A DNA stretch of 64,000 nt from Kribbella sp. CA-293567 (GTDB lineage: Bacteria; Actinomycetota; Actinomycetes; Propionibacteriales; Kribbellaceae), in assembly GCF_027627575.1 (NCBI RefSeq), contig NZ_CP114065.1, forward strand, positions 2,914,001 through 2,978,000, written 5' to 3'. The position numbers and the translations under genes were made by a program. Positions 8,465-17,889 of the stretch are shown piece after piece. Position 1 is the stretch's first letter, and the number at the start of each line of letters is the position of its first letter. The notes under the pieces were generated by a model that was given only the letters and a program-made list of their open reading frames with translations, searched no databases and was not told where the DNA came from.

Positions 8465-10093
8465 GTGCACATGCACTCACGCGCAGGTCAGCCCGCCCAG
8501 CCCGAGGATCTCGTCGACGTCGACGCGCTGCTTGCGGCGTACGAGGGGATCACGCCGGACGTCGAGAACCCCGCCCAGAAGGTCGTCTTCGGTACGTCGG
8601 GCCACCGTGGCTCGTCGCTGGACGGCGCCTTCAACGAGGCGCACATCCTGGCCATCACCCAGGCCGTCTGCGAGTACCGCGCGGGTGAGGGCACCTCCGG
8701 CCCGCTCCTGGTCGGCCGGGACAGTCACGGCCTCTCCGAGCCCGCTTGGCGGACCGTGCTCGAGGTGCTGGCCGGCAACGGCGTGCAGACCCTGGTGGAC
8801 AGCGCCGACCGGCTGACGCCGACCCCGGCCGTGTCCCACGCGATCCTGCGGCTCAACCGCGGCGCGGGCGCCGGCGCGGACGGCATCGTGATCACGCCCA
8901 GCCACAACCCGCCGCGGGACGGCGGGATCAAGTACAACCCGCCGCACGGCGGACCGGCCGACTCCGACGCGACCGGCTGGATCGCGGCCCGGGCGAACGA
9001 GCTGATCGCCGGCGGCAACCGCGAGGTACGCCGTACCGGCTTCGAGGCGGCCCGGGCGCAGGCGGGGGAGTACGACTTCCTCGGTCACTACGTCGACGAC
9101 CTGCCCTCCGTGCTCAACCTCGACGCGATCCGCTCGGCCGGCGTCCGGATCGGCGCCGACCCGCTGGGTGGCGCGAGCGTCGACTACTGGGCCGCGATCG
9201 CCGAACGGCACCGCCTCGACCTGACTGTGGTGAACCCCCGGGTCGACCCGGCCTGGTCGTTCATGACGCTCGACCACGACGGCAAGATCCGGATGGACTG
9301 CTCGTCGCCGTACGCGATGGCCTCGCTGGTCGCCCAGAAGGACCGCTACGACGTCGCGACCGGCAACGACGCCGACTCCGACCGGCACGGCATCGTCACG
9401 CCGGACGCGGGGCTGATGAACCCCAACCACTACCTGGCCGCAGCGATCTCCTACCTGTTCGCGAACCGGCAGTGGGGCCCGGAGGTCGCGGTCGGCAAGA
9501 CGCTGGTGTCGTCCTCGCTGATCGACCGCGTGGTCGGTGACCTCGGCCGCCGGCTGTGGGAGGTGCCGGTCGGGTTCAAGTGGTTCGTGCCCGGTCTGAT
9601 CGACGGCTCGGTCGGCTTCGGCGGGGAGGAGTCGGCCGGCGCGAGCTTCCTGCGCTTCGACGGCACTGTCTGGACGACCGACAAGGACGGCATCCTGCTC
9701 GCGCTGCTGGCCAGCGAAATCACCGCGGTGACCGGGGAGACCCCGTCCCAGGCGCACGCCAAGCTGGTGTCGAAGTTCGGCGCCTCGGCTTACTCGCGGG
9801 TGGACGCTCCGGCCAGTCGCGAGCAGAAGGCCAAGCTGGGGGCGCTCTCGGCCGATGCCGTGACCGCGACAGAGCTGGCCGGTGAGCCGATTCTCGACCG
9901 GATGACGAGCGCGCCCGGCAACGGCGCCGCGATCGGCGGGCTGAAGGTCACCACGGAGTCGGCCTGGTTCGCCGCCCGGCCGTCCGGGACCGAGGATCTC
10001 TACAAGATCTACGGCGAGTCCTTCAAGGGCGAGGACCACCTCGCCGAGGTCTTCGCCGAGGCCCGCGACGTGGTCTCCGCGGCGCTGAGCTAA
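8465..10093 (+). CDS. pgm: Phosphoglucomutase (alpha-D-glucose-specific)
   Basis: A 542-residue cytosolic phosphoglucomutase that interconverts glucose 1-phosphate and glucose 6-phosphate for glycogen, trehalose and cell-wall sugars. The N-terminus ([13 protein letters not shown], then [13 protein letters not shown]) matches the Pgm type. The phospho-serine loop is [12 protein letters not shown]. With the GTG start at 8465 the active serine is residue 146, the position I recall for the E. coli enzyme, which favours this start; ATG 8471 is the alternative. The metal loop is [10 protein letters not shown], the sugar loop includes [10 protein letters not shown], and the phosphate-binding C-terminal motif is [16 protein letters not shown]. 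All key parts are present. Confidence 0.95.
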   Translation: MHMHSRAGQPAQPEDLVDVDALLAAYEGITPDVENPAQKVVFGTSGHRGSSLDGAFNEAHILAITQAVCEYRAGEGTSGPLLVGRDSHGLSEPAWRTVLEVLAGNGVQTLVDSADRLTPTPAVSHAILRLNRGAGAGADGIVITPSHNPPRDGGIKYNPPHGGPADSDATGWIAARANELIAGGNREVRRTGFEAARAQAGEYDFLGHYVDDLPSVLNLDAIRSAGVRIGADPLGGASVDYWAAIAERHRLDLTVVNPRVDPAWSFMTLDHDGKIRMDCSSPYAMASLVAQKDRYDVATGNDADSDRHGIVTPDAGLMNPNHYLAAAISYLFANRQWGPEVAVGKTLVSSSLIDRVVGDLGRRLWEVPVGFKWFVPGLIDGSVGFGGEESAGASFLRFDGTVWTTDKDGILLALLASEITAVTGETPSQAHAKLVSKFGASAYSRVDAPASREQKAKLGALSADAVTATELAGEPILDRMTSAPGNGAAIGGLKVTTESAWFAARPSGTEDLYKIYGESFKGEDHLAEVFAEARDVVSAALS

Positions 10094-10113
10094 CGCACGA
10101 CGCTAACGCACGA
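10089..10113. repeat. 13-bp tandem duplication carrying both stop codons
   Basis: GCTAACGCACGA occurs at 10089-10100 and again at 10102-10113. The first copy carries the TAA of pgm on the plus strand. The second carries, on the minus strand, the TAG that ends the DUF3037 gene. Confidence 0.9.
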
Positions 10114-10483
10114 AGGCGTCGACCAGCCGGTCCAGATCCGCAGTGGGGTCGTTGGTGAGCCCACTGTGGATCGGGCTCGGGTGGACCACCGTACTGCGCG
10201 GCGCCGCGAGCCAGCGGAAGCGTTCGCCGATCCTGGTCGCCGCCGCCGGGCCGCCTTCCGGATCGCCCGCGCAGATCGCCCGGATGTGCTCCAGGGACGC
10301 GCACACGACATCGACGTCGACCGCCGGGTCGAGGGCCCGCAACCGGAGCGGGTCGACATCCCAGGACGCGCCCAGGAAGTCCAGCGACCGGCAGTAGATC
10401 ACCGCGCCGACGTTGACGAACTCGCCGCGCTGGATGCGGGGTGCGGCCCGCAGGATGACGTAGTCGAAGGGCACCAGGTTCAC
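10103..10483 (-). CDS. DUF3037 family protein
   Basis: A 126-residue protein with the DUF3037 hallmarks: FDYVILRAAPRIQRGEFVNVGAVIYC at the N-terminus and a tail with STVVHPSPIHSGLTNDPTAD. GTG 10483 is chosen because it overlaps the stop of the upstream HipA-like gene as GTGA, which implies translational coupling. DUF3037 genes are commonly found directly after a HipA-like kinase gene, as here. The joint function is unknown. Confidence 0.8.
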   Translation of the reverse strand: MNLVPFDYVILRAAPRIQRGEFVNVGAVIYCRSLDFLGASWDVDPLRLRALDPAVDVDVVCASLEHIRAICAGDPEGGPAAATRIGERFRWLAAPRSTVVHPSPIHSGLTNDPTADLDRLVDAFVR

Positions 10484-11217
10484 CGCGCACCACCCGGCAG
10501 CCACGCGGACCGGTCGGCGAGTCTCGCGGTCAGATGGCCCAGATACCGCTCCCGGTCACCTTCGCCGATCCACTCGTCCGGGACGAGCGCGATCACTTCG
10601 GTCAGCAGGGCGGGAGTGATGGCGGCCGCCAGCTCCGCGTCGATCGCCGGTACTGCGTTCGCCACGTCGCGGAACACGTGATCCTGCGCGTCGTAGGCGA
10701 GTCCGGTGAACTTCTCGGCCGACATCCAGGAGTGATGGAAGTACAGCGCGGCTCCGTGGTCGATCAGCCAGAGTTGCTTGTGCCAGACGAGCAGGTTCGT
10801 GTTGCGCCAGGAGCGGTCCACGTTGGCGACGTAGGCGTCCAGCCAGAGGATCTTGGCCTGAGTGGCCTCGTCGGGCTTGCCGCTGGACCCGTCGTACCCG
10901 AAGGAGCCGGGCAGGAAGTCGACGGCGAGGTTGAGACCCGCGCTGCGCAGTACCAGGTCCTGGATCTCCTCGTCGGGCTCGGACTTGCCGATCACCGGGT
11001 CGAGCTCGATCAGTTTCAGCTCCGGCACCCGCAGTCCCAGCCGGCGGAACAGTTCGCCGACGATCACCTCGGCGACCAGCGCCTTGGGGCCCTGCCCGGC
11101 ACCGTGGAACTTGATCACGTAGGTCCCGAGGTCGTTGCCTTCGACAACGCCCGGCAACGAGCCGCCCTCGCGCAACGGCAACACGTACCTGGTGGCAGTA
11201 ACGGTCTGCAGACTCAC
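10480..11217 (-). CDS. HipA-like kinase-fold protein
   Basis: A 245-residue protein with a HipA-type kinase fold but no N-terminal HipA subdomain. The Gly-rich/Lys strand is GTYVIKFHGAGQGPKALVAE, the catalytic loop DAYVANVDRSWRNTNLLVW has the Asn-x-Asp-Arg-(x)4-Asn arrangement, and LIDHGAALYFH acts as the metal-binding DFG-like segment. The start is GTG 11217; sequence further upstream in the frame is antisense to the ligase gene. It overlaps the DUF3037 gene by four bases. HipB is absent, so this is not a classical toxin-antitoxin pair. It may phosphorylate or bind a nucleotide; the substrate is unknown. Confidence 0.8.
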   Translation of the reverse strand: MSLQTVTATRYVLPLREGGSLPGVVEGNDLGTYVIKFHGAGQGPKALVAEVIVGELFRRLGLRVPELKLIELDPVIGKSEPDEEIQDLVLRSAGLNLAVDFLPGSFGYDGSSGKPDEATQAKILWLDAYVANVDRSWRNTNLLVWHKQLWLIDHGAALYFHHSWMSAEKFTGLAYDAQDHVFRDVANAVPAIDAELAAAITPALLTEVIALVPDEWIGEGDRERYLGHLTARLADRSAWLPGGAR

Positions 11218-11298
11218 CCGGGAGAGCTTAGGGCACCGGCCGTTTCCGTGACGCGAGGGCCGGGTACCTCGAAGGGCATCGTGAGGGAGGAGAGTTCT

Positions 11299-12357
11299 TT
11301 GAGTCACCCAGCTATGGGCGTCGAGGAGGAACTGCTGCTGGTGTCGGCCAGCGGCGACCCGCTGCCGCGCAGCAAGGCCGTCGCGGCCGGGGCGGAGGGC
11401 GTGGATGTCGAACTGGAGCTGACTCGGGCCCAGGTGGAGATCAATGCCCCTGTCTGTGACACGGCTGAAGAACTGCACCGGCAACTCACCTTCGCCCGGG
11501 CAAAACTCGCACAGGCCGCGGCAGATGAAGGCGCCCGACTGCTGGCGATCGGTGTGCCGCCTGGTGGAGTGGCAGAGCAACTGGTGACCAAGAAGCCGCG
11601 GTACGAGGAAATGGCCGCCCGGTACGGTCTGCTGGTTCGCGAGCAGGGTGTCTGCGGCTGCCACGTGCACATCGACGTACCGGACAAGGAAGCCGCTATT
11701 CGGGTCAGCAACCACCTGCGGCCGTGGCTGCCGACGCTGTTGGCACTGACCGCCAACAGTGCGGTGTACCTCGGACAGGACACTGGTTTCGCCAGTTGGC
11801 GCTCGATCATGTGGGCGCGCTGGCCCTGCTCCGGGCCGCCGCCGTACTTCGAGTCGGCCGAGCACTACGACGCGTTGGTGGCCATGCAGATCGGGACGGG
11901 CACCATCATGGACGAGCGGATGGTCTACTGGGACGTACGCCCGTCCGATCACCTTCCCACTGTCGAGGTGCGGGTCAGCGACGTTCCGCTGACGGTCGAC
12001 GAGACAGTGCTGCTGGCGACGCTCATCCGTGCTCTAGTGATGGTGGCACTGGACGACGGCGGTCTGGGGCCGAAGCTCGAGCCGGAGGTACTGCGGGCGG
12101 CGTACTGGCTGGCTGCTCGTGATGGCATCACCGGCAACGGCCTGGAGGTGCTGAAAGCCCGGACGATGCCCATGGCCGAGCTGCTCGGCCTGCTGCAAAG
12201 GCATGTCGCAGACGTCCTGCAGCAGATGGGCGACGCGGACCGGGTCGCCGAGACGATCCAGCGCGTACTCCGGGAGGGCAACGGCGCAGTCAAGCAACGG
12301 CAAGCCTTGGCGGCCGGTTCGGACGTCGTCACTCTCACCGCCCAACGGCCAGGGTGA
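11299..12357 (+). CDS. Glutamate-cysteine ligase family (GCS2/YbdK-like) enzyme
   Basis: A 352-residue protein of the GCS2 carboxylate-amine ligase family, which joins glutamate to an amine using ATP. Typical blocks are MGVEEELLLVSASGDPLP at the start, GCHVHIDVPDKEAAI in the middle (catalytic His and metal ligands), SWRSIMWARWP, and YWDVRPSDHLPTVEVRVSDV in the C-terminal half. The start is TTG 11299, after a GGGAGGAGAG ribosome binding site and close to the first conserved block. The much longer frame upstream is antisense to the HipA-like gene. It could be a true glutamate-cysteine ligase or a YbdK-type enzyme of unknown amine partner. Confidence 0.85.
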   Translation: MSHPAMGVEEELLLVSASGDPLPRSKAVAAGAEGVDVELELTRAQVEINAPVCDTAEELHRQLTFARAKLAQAAADEGARLLAIGVPPGGVAEQLVTKKPRYEEMAARYGLLVREQGVCGCHVHIDVPDKEAAIRVSNHLRPWLPTLLALTANSAVYLGQDTGFASWRSIMWARWPCSGPPPYFESAEHYDALVAMQIGTGTIMDERMVYWDVRPSDHLPTVEVRVSDVPLTVDETVLLATLIRALVMVALDDGGLGPKLEPEVLRAAYWLAARDGITGNGLEVLKARTMPMAELLGLLQRHVADVLQQMGDADRVAETIQRVLREGNGAVKQRQALAAGSDVVTLTAQRPG

Positions 12358-12359
12358 GA

Positions 12360-12390
12360 TGAGCGGCCGGCTGGTCGGGCCGACCGCTCA
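12360..12390. terminator. Hairpin between convergent genes
   Basis: TGAGCGG (12360-12366) pairs with CCGCTCA (12384-12390), with further GC pairing inside. It sits between the 3' ends of the ligase and the phosphodiesterase genes and could end both transcripts. Confidence 0.6.
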
Positions 12391-12408
12391 CCTCTTCCTG
12401 GTGTGCGT

Positions 12409-14196
12409 CTAGCGCAGGAAGTCCTCGAGGCCGTGCAGGTCGTCGGTGTTGAGGTGGTCGACGCCGGCAGCGGTGAGCTCCGACCAGACCGCCTCGCGGG
12501 CGGCTCCCGGGGTGTCCGGGGTCTCCCAGAAGCGGACCCGGTAGCCCGCGCGGTGGGCGGTGTTGACGATCGAGCGCAGTTTGGCGCGCTCGGCGGCCGG
12601 GAACGGGCCGACGCCGCGCCAGGTGAAGTTCTTCGACCAGTTGTCGCTCACCAACGGCATCAGCGAAGCAGGCAGCTTGGAGTTGAGGTCGGTCAGCCTG
12701 CCGTCGTAGCCGGCGTACCGGACCTGCTGGGCCTCCATCACATCGAGTGGCCGGTTGCCACTGATGACCGACGTGACCGCGCCGCGGTAGGTGCGTCCGC
12801 GGGCGAAGATCGTGCTGATGCCGCGGTACTCACGCAGTGCCTGGTCGATCGCGGCGTACGTGGACGGTCCGTCGCTCTTGATGTCGATCAGCAACTGGAA
12901 ACCCCGGCCGCGGCGATAGACCTCGCCGTGGTTCTCCCTGACCCGCTGCGCGAGCGGCTTCAGATACAGGCTCTCCAGCGTCCGGCCCGGTACGACGTCC
13001 TCCAGGTCGTGCGCGATCCGAAGCTCGCCGTCGACCAGCCACACGTCCGCCTCGACGCTGTTGAAGCCACGGTCGAGCGCGTCCTGCAGCGGGCGCCGGT
13101 GCTCGTAGTCGTTGTGAGCGTGCGCCGTCGGCAGCGCACGGACGGCCGGAGCATCGTACGTGGTGGGCAGCCGGAAGCCGTTCTCGCGGGCCACCGCGCG
13201 CACCCGGTCCGGGTAGTCCGAGATGATGCCGTCCACGCCCTTGTCGACCAGCGACTGCATGGTGGCCGGGTCGTCGACCGTCCACGGCACGACCTTCATC
13301 CCGGCGCGGTGGGCCGAGCGGACCATGTCGGTGGTCACATACGGCCGGTACGCCGGGTCGCTCACCTTGCCGTCCTGCGGGAAACCGTGCACCGGCGAGA
13401 TCGCGTTCGCGCCGAACGACTTGGCCGCCCGCACCAGATCGCCGCCGAAGTCATCGATGTCGAGACCGCCCAGCCACGGCGACCTGCCCGGCTGGCCGGT
13501 CTGCAGGAAGTCGTAGTTGGTCAGCGCGATGATCGGCAGCTCCGGCGCGACCTGACGCATCCGCATCAGCGTGCCCCAGTCGAAGCTCTGGATCGTCACC
13601 TGCCGGCCGATCCGCGCCTTGCGGATCTCCCGGGCGACCACCTGGACGAACTGCTCGCGCGGTGCCGTCTCGCTCGGCGCGCCCGCCTCGACCTTGGTCT
13701 CGACGTTCAGCTTGACCTTGTCGGCGCGGAAGCGGTGGACCAGATCGAAGACATCGCGCAGTTCGGGCATCCGGGCGCCGGGATCGGGCGTCTGGCCGGG
13801 GTGGGCGGGCTGCGTCAGCGAGCCGCAGTCGAGCTGCTTGACCTGCTGCAGCGTCAACGTGTTCACGAACTTGCCGACGTACGGGTACTCCGGGTCGCCG
13901 GGCGTGTAGGGGGCAGTGTCACGGCACTTCGAGCCACTGACCTTGCGATCGTGCGTGACGACCGCCTGGCCGTCCTCGGTGATCTGGACGTCGAGTTCCA
14001 GGGTGCTGACCCCGATCTCGAGGCCACGCGAGAAGGAGGCGATCGTGCTCTCCACGGTCAGCCCGAGACCGCCGCGGTGGGCCTGGATGTCGAAGTCGCG
14101 ACCTCGACCGGCTCCGGCCGGTACGGCGACCAGGGCCTGGCCGAGCAGACCGGCGGCGAGGGCAAGTGGGAGCAGCGCGCGGGGGAGGCGGCGCAT
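12409..14196 (-). CDS. Secreted two-domain phosphodiesterase (GDPD plus AIM6-like)
   Basis: A 595-residue exported protein with a signal peptide (MRRLPRALLPLALAAGLLGQ, cleavage near AGAG). Residues ~35-340 are a glycerophosphodiester phosphodiesterase TIM barrel: FDIQAHRGGLGLTVESTI gives the catalytic His-Arg, LELDVQITEDG the metal Glu/Asp, VVTHD the second His, and VPWTVDDPATMQSLVDKGVD the closing block. Residues ~355-595 are a second PLC-like barrel starting AHAHNDYEHRRPLQDALDRG with SVEADVWLVDGELRIAHDLE, the pattern of AIM6-type proteins. It probably hydrolyses exported or wall-derived glycerophosphodiesters. Why two different barrels are joined is not known. It is transcribed away from the ABC permease. 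Confidence 0.85.
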   Translation of the reverse strand: MRRLPRALLPLALAAGLLGQALVAVPAGAGRGRDFDIQAHRGGLGLTVESTIASFSRGLEIGVSTLELDVQITEDGQAVVTHDRKVSGSKCRDTAPYTPGDPEYPYVGKFVNTLTLQQVKQLDCGSLTQPAHPGQTPDPGARMPELRDVFDLVHRFRADKVKLNVETKVEAGAPSETAPREQFVQVVAREIRKARIGRQVTIQSFDWGTLMRMRQVAPELPIIALTNYDFLQTGQPGRSPWLGGLDIDDFGGDLVRAAKSFGANAISPVHGFPQDGKVSDPAYRPYVTTDMVRSAHRAGMKVVPWTVDDPATMQSLVDKGVDGIISDYPDRVRAVARENGFRLPTTYDAPAVRALPTAHAHNDYEHRRPLQDALDRGFNSVEADVWLVDGELRIAHDLEDVVPGRTLESLYLKPLAQRVRENHGEVYRRGRGFQLLIDIKSDGPSTYAAIDQALREYRGISTIFARGRTYRGAVTSVISGNRPLDVMEAQQVRYAGYDGRLTDLNSKLPASLMPLVSDNWSKNFTWRGVGPFPAAERAKLRSIVNTAHRAGYRVRFWETPDTPGAAREAVWSELTAAGVDHLNTDDLHGLEDFLR

Positions 14197-14283
14197 GAGG
14201 GAATGTCCTTTTCGTAGGGGCGAAGGCGGTGCCGATGGTGTCCCGTCCAGAAATACCCCGGCCCTCGCGAAGGTAGCCGAAAA

Positions 14284-14341
14284 GAGGCCGGCGGGTTACC
14301 CCTCGCCGCCGGCCTCTCACCTGTAGTCACCGCGACTACAG
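14284..14341 (-). terminator. Two tandem hairpins after the ABC permease
   Basis: GAGGCCGGCGG (14284-14294) pairs perfectly with CCGCCGGCCTC (14306-14316). CTGTAGTC (14321-14328) pairs with GACTACAG (14334-14341) across 5 bases. Both lie just beyond the permease stop on the minus strand. Confidence 0.85.
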
Positions 14342-14345
14342 CGCG

Positions 14346-17126
14346 CTACTCGTACTGCAGCGCCTCCAGCGGGTTCAGCCGGGCGGCCCGCCGGGCCGGC
14401 CAGATGGCGGCGAAGATGCCGACCACCACCGACACGACCGCGAAGACGACCAGCTGGCCGGTCGGTACGGCGAAGCTCACCTCGTCCAGCCGGGCGGCCA
14501 GCAGCGACGCCAGGCCGAGACCGAGGACGATGCCGATCACCGCGCCGATCAGGGCGGTGATCACGCTCTCGTGCCGGATCATCCGCTTCACCTGCCGCCG
14601 GGTCAGCCCGATCGCGCGCAACATGCCGAGCTCACGGGTCCGCTCGAAGACGGTCAGCACCAGCGTGTTCACGATGCCGAACAGGCTGACCAGCACCGAG
14701 AGGGCGAGCAGGACGTAGAGCACGTTGAGCAGACTCTTGATGCCGTCGGACTGGGCCGCCTTGAACTGTTCCCGCGTCTGCGCCTTGGCGTTCGGGAACT
14801 CGGCGAGGGCGGATTCGAGCGCCTTCGTGTTGGCTTCGGTGACGCCGCCGCCGACCTTCAGGAAGGTGTACAGGTTCAGCGGCTGCGGGTTGACCGCGTC
14901 GAAGGTTGCGGTGGACATCGTCACGTTGCCGAACGGTGATCCGCCCGCGGGCGGGGTGAAGATGCCCCGGACGGTCAGCGGCACCACGCGGCCGGTGACG
15001 GTGGTCAGCGCCAGCCGCGAGCCGACCTGCAGGCTGTGCTTCGCGGCGTACTCCTCGTCGACGATCGCCCCGTCGGCACCGAGCGTGCCGAGGGTGTCCT
15101 GCGAGCCGTTCTTCCAGTCGAAGCTGAGCACGGTCGGCGCCTGACCGTCTACCGCGGTGATCGGGATCGTCTCGTCGAACGCCTTGCCCTGGCCTCCCCG
15201 CACACTGGACACGGCCTCGACGCCGGGAACGCGACCGGCGGCGGCGGCGACGGTCGGCGGCAGCGGACTGAAGTTGTTCTGGGCCGCGACCGCGTAGTCG
15301 CCGCTGAAGATCTTGTCGACGGCATCCTCGAACGGCTTGATGATTCCCGCGCCCAGTGTCGCCACCAGGGTGACGAGCGCCAGTCCGATCATCAGCGCGG
15401 CAGCGGTCGACGCGGTCCGGTCCGGATCCCGTCGGCTGTTCTGCCCGCCGATCCCGGCCGCCGGGCCGTCGATCAGTACGCCGGGGAACTCCGCCGGCCA
15501 CTCGGGCTGCCAAGAGCTCGCCTTCCGGCGTACGGCCATCGCGGTCACGATCACGAGCAGCACCGGGTTCAGTACTGCGCCGAGCACGAACCCACCGACC
15601 CGCCTCCCAATTGGCCCCGGCCCCCAGTAGCCGCGGCGCAGCAGCCAGTACGGCAAGGAGAAGAGCGGCCAGGCGAGGATCGTCAGCACCAGCACCGATC
15701 CTCGCGCGAGCGGATCGGACGCCGCCGCCAGTGGCCGGACCAGCCGGGCCGCGAACAACGCGATCCCGACGAAGATCAGCAGTACTCCGATCGCCAGCGC
15801 CGCGAGCAGGTTGCCGGTGCTCAGCCCGTCGACGAACAACCCGACAAGTACCAGCGCGACCCCGGCCAGCGTGAGCAGTACGGCCCCGAGTGCGCGGTAC
15901 CGCTGGAAGCGGCCGGGTGGCAGCTTGGCGCCTTCGCGGACCGCCGCGATCGGAGGCACCCGGGTCGCGCGCCAGGCCGGTCGCAGGCTGGCCAGCAAGG
16001 TCACCAGGATGCCGACCGTCAGTGCGACCACGATGGTCCGGCCGCGGAAGACCAGCCCGTTGTTGGGCAGCGTCAGCCCGGCGGCGTCGAAGACCTTGAA
16101 CAGCCCGGTCGCGATCGCCAGCCCGAGGAACAGTCCGGCCACCGCGGCCAGTACGCCGGTCAGCAGCGCTTCGAGCACCACCGAGGTGAGCACCTGGCGC
16201 CGGGACGCGCCGAGCGTGCGCAGGGTGGCGAACTCACGGGTCCGTTGCGCGATGGTGATCGACAGCGAGTTCGCGATCACGAACGAACCGACGAACAACG
16301 CGATCCCGCCGAACACCAGCAGGAAGGTCCGGAAGAAGGACAGGAAACCACTGGTGTCCGCCGCGTCCTCGGTGGCCTGGTCCTCGGCCGAGCGCACCTG
16401 CGTACCTTCGGGCAGCACCTTCTGGACGGCCTCGATCAGCTGCTGCGGCGACGTACCGGGCTTCGCCTTGAGCAGCACCTGGTCCAGCTTGCCGGCCTTG
16501 TCGAACAGCTTCTGCGCGGTCGGCAACGGGAAACCCGCCAAGGTCGCGCCGCCGATGGACGACACCGAGCCGAACTCGACCAGTCCGGAGATCGGCAACT
16601 GCTGGACCTGGCCACGAGCCTGGACGCCGATCGTGTCGCCGGGGGAGAAGCCCTTCTTGGCGGCGGTCTGGGTGTCGATCACCACCTGGTCCGCAGCCGG
16701 CCAGGCCCCCTTCACCAGGACGAGGGTGTTGAACTCCGGCCGGTCGGCGTCGACGCTGAAGCCGATGTTCGGGGCACCGCCGAAGACGATCACCTTGCCG
16801 TCCTTGCCGATCAGCTGTGCCTCGCCGGAGACCGAGCCGCCGGCCACACCGACCTCCGGCAGCGCGGAGACCTTCGTCAGCAGCCCCTCGTCGAAGGCCG
16901 GTGCCGCCCCAGCTCCTTCGTCCGGTACGTCGAACGCCGACTTGCCGGTGATCGCCGCGTCCGTGTTGCGGTAGTTGTCGGAGAAGATCGAGTCGAACGC
17001 GCTCGAGATCGAGTCGGTCAGCACGTAGGTGCCCGAGACCAGCGCGACGCCGAGCACGACACCGATCGCGGTCAGCGCGGTGCGGAGCTTGCGGCTGAGC
17101 AGGCCGCGCAACGAGAACCCGATCAT
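14346..17126 (-). CDS. ABC transporter permease with two FtsX domains
   Basis: A 926-residue integral membrane permease of the MacB/LolC/FtsX type. After the first helix (TALTAIGVVLGVALVSGTYV) there is a large extracytoplasmic domain, then an FtsX core of three helices around residues 270-370, several mid-protein helices, a second extracellular domain and a second FtsX core near the C-terminus (LLNVLYVLLALSVLVSLFGI, VISVVVGIFAAIWPARRAARLNPLEALQYE split over the last helix). The closing RLNPLEALQYE is typical. It lies 25 bases downstream of its ATPase gene. Such systems export lipids, peptides or drugs or act mechanically; no substrate can be read here. Confidence 0.9.
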   Translation of the reverse strand: MIGFSLRGLLSRKLRTALTAIGVVLGVALVSGTYVLTDSISSAFDSIFSDNYRNTDAAITGKSAFDVPDEGAGAAPAFDEGLLTKVSALPEVGVAGGSVSGEAQLIGKDGKVIVFGGAPNIGFSVDADRPEFNTLVLVKGAWPAADQVVIDTQTAAKKGFSPGDTIGVQARGQVQQLPISGLVEFGSVSSIGGATLAGFPLPTAQKLFDKAGKLDQVLLKAKPGTSPQQLIEAVQKVLPEGTQVRSAEDQATEDAADTSGFLSFFRTFLLVFGGIALFVGSFVIANSLSITIAQRTREFATLRTLGASRRQVLTSVVLEALLTGVLAAVAGLFLGLAIATGLFKVFDAAGLTLPNNGLVFRGRTIVVALTVGILVTLLASLRPAWRATRVPPIAAVREGAKLPPGRFQRYRALGAVLLTLAGVALVLVGLFVDGLSTGNLLAALAIGVLLIFVGIALFAARLVRPLAAASDPLARGSVLVLTILAWPLFSLPYWLLRRGYWGPGPIGRRVGGFVLGAVLNPVLLVIVTAMAVRRKASSWQPEWPAEFPGVLIDGPAAGIGGQNSRRDPDRTASTAAALMIGLALVTLVATLGAGIIKPFEDAVDKIFSGDYAVAAQNNFSPLPPTVAAAAGRVPGVEAVSSVRGGQGKAFDETIPITAVDGQAPTVLSFDWKNGSQDTLGTLGADGAIVDEEYAAKHSLQVGSRLALTTVTGRVVPLTVRGIFTPPAGGSPFGNVTMSTATFDAVNPQPLNLYTFLKVGGGVTEANTKALESALAEFPNAKAQTREQFKAAQSDGIKSLLNVLYVLLALSVLVSLFGIVNTLVLTVFERTRELGMLRAIGLTRRQVKRMIRHESVITALIGAVIGIVLGLGLASLLAARLDEVSFAVPTGQLVVFAVVSVVVGIFAAIWPARRAARLNPLEALQYE

Positions 17127-17151
17127 GACCGCACCCGGCCCAGCTCGCTGC

Positions 17152-17889
17152 TCACTGCAGGTCCAGCGAGTCGATGATCTGCAGGATCTCGCGCTGGTCG
17201 GTCCGGCCGGTCTCCTTCACGATCTCGCCGTCGGCCAGGTAGAGCACCCGGTCGGCCATCGCGGCCGCCTTGGCGTCGTGGGTGACCATCACGGTGGTCT
17301 GGCCGTACTCGTCGACCGAACCACGCATCAGCTGCAGGATCTCGTTGCTGGTCCGGGAGTCGAGGTTGCCGGTCGGCTCGTCGGCGAAGATCACCGTCGG
17401 CCGGGAGACCAGCGCGCGGGCGATCGCGACCCGCTGCTGCTGACCGCCGGACAGCTCGGCCGGCCGGTGGGTCAGCCGCTCGGTCAGGCCGACCCGGGCG
17501 ACCAGTTCGTCGAAGTACTCCGGGTCGGGCTTCTGGCCGGCGATCGTCAGCGGCAGCACGATGTTGTCCCGGGCGGTCAGCATCGGCAGCAGGTTGAAGA
17601 ACTGGAAGATGAAACCGATGTGCCGGCGCCGCAGCTTGGTCAGGTCGTCGTCACCGAGGGTGGTGATCTCGGTACCGCCGATCTGGACCGACCCCGACGT
17701 CGGCTTGTCCAGCCCCGCCAGGATGTGCATCAGGGTCGACTTGCCCGAGCCCGACGGGCCCATCACCGCCGTCAGCTGACCGGCGGTGATCTCCACCCCG
17801 ACGCGCCGCAACGCGTTGACCGCGGTGTCCCCCTCGCCGTACGTACGGACCAAGTCGTCCGCGCGTACGACGACCTTCTGTTCCTCCAT
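17152..17889 (-). CDS. ABC transporter ATP-binding protein (MacB/LolD type)
   Basis: A 245-residue ATPase with all motifs: Walker A GPSGSGKST, Q-loop FIFQFFNLLPML, signature LSGGQQQRVAIARAL, Walker B VIFADEPTGNLDS and switch His in VMVTHD. The spacing and the GNLDS segment are typical of the MacB/LolD/FtsE group, which works with FtsX-type permeases. A GGGAGGG ribosome binding site precedes the ATG. It forms an operon with the permease downstream and energises it from the cytoplasm. Confidence 0.95.
   Translation of the reverse strand: MEEQKVVVRADDLVRTYGEGDTAVNALRRVGVEITAGQLTAVMGPSGSGKSTLMHILAGLDKPTSGSVQIGGTEITTLGDDDLTKLRRRHIGFIFQFFNLLPMLTARDNIVLPLTIAGQKPDPEYFDELVARVGLTERLTHRPAELSGGQQQRVAIARALVSRPTVIFADEPTGNLDSRTSNEILQLMRGSVDEYGQTTVMVTHDAKAAAMADRVLYLADGEIVKETGRTDQREILQIIDSLDLQ

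Noticed and set aside
10480..11217. HipBA toxin-antitoxin module
   Set aside because: The protein lacks the N-terminal HipA subdomain and no HipB-like helix-turn-helix gene is adjacent; the partner is DUF3037.
12403..14217. A 604-codon plus-strand frame over the phosphodiesterase
   Set aside because: It is antisense to a gene with a signal peptide and two recognisable catalytic domains.
15036..17177. A 713-codon plus-strand frame over the ABC permease
   Set aside because: It is an antisense shadow; the minus-strand FtsX permease explains the region fully.
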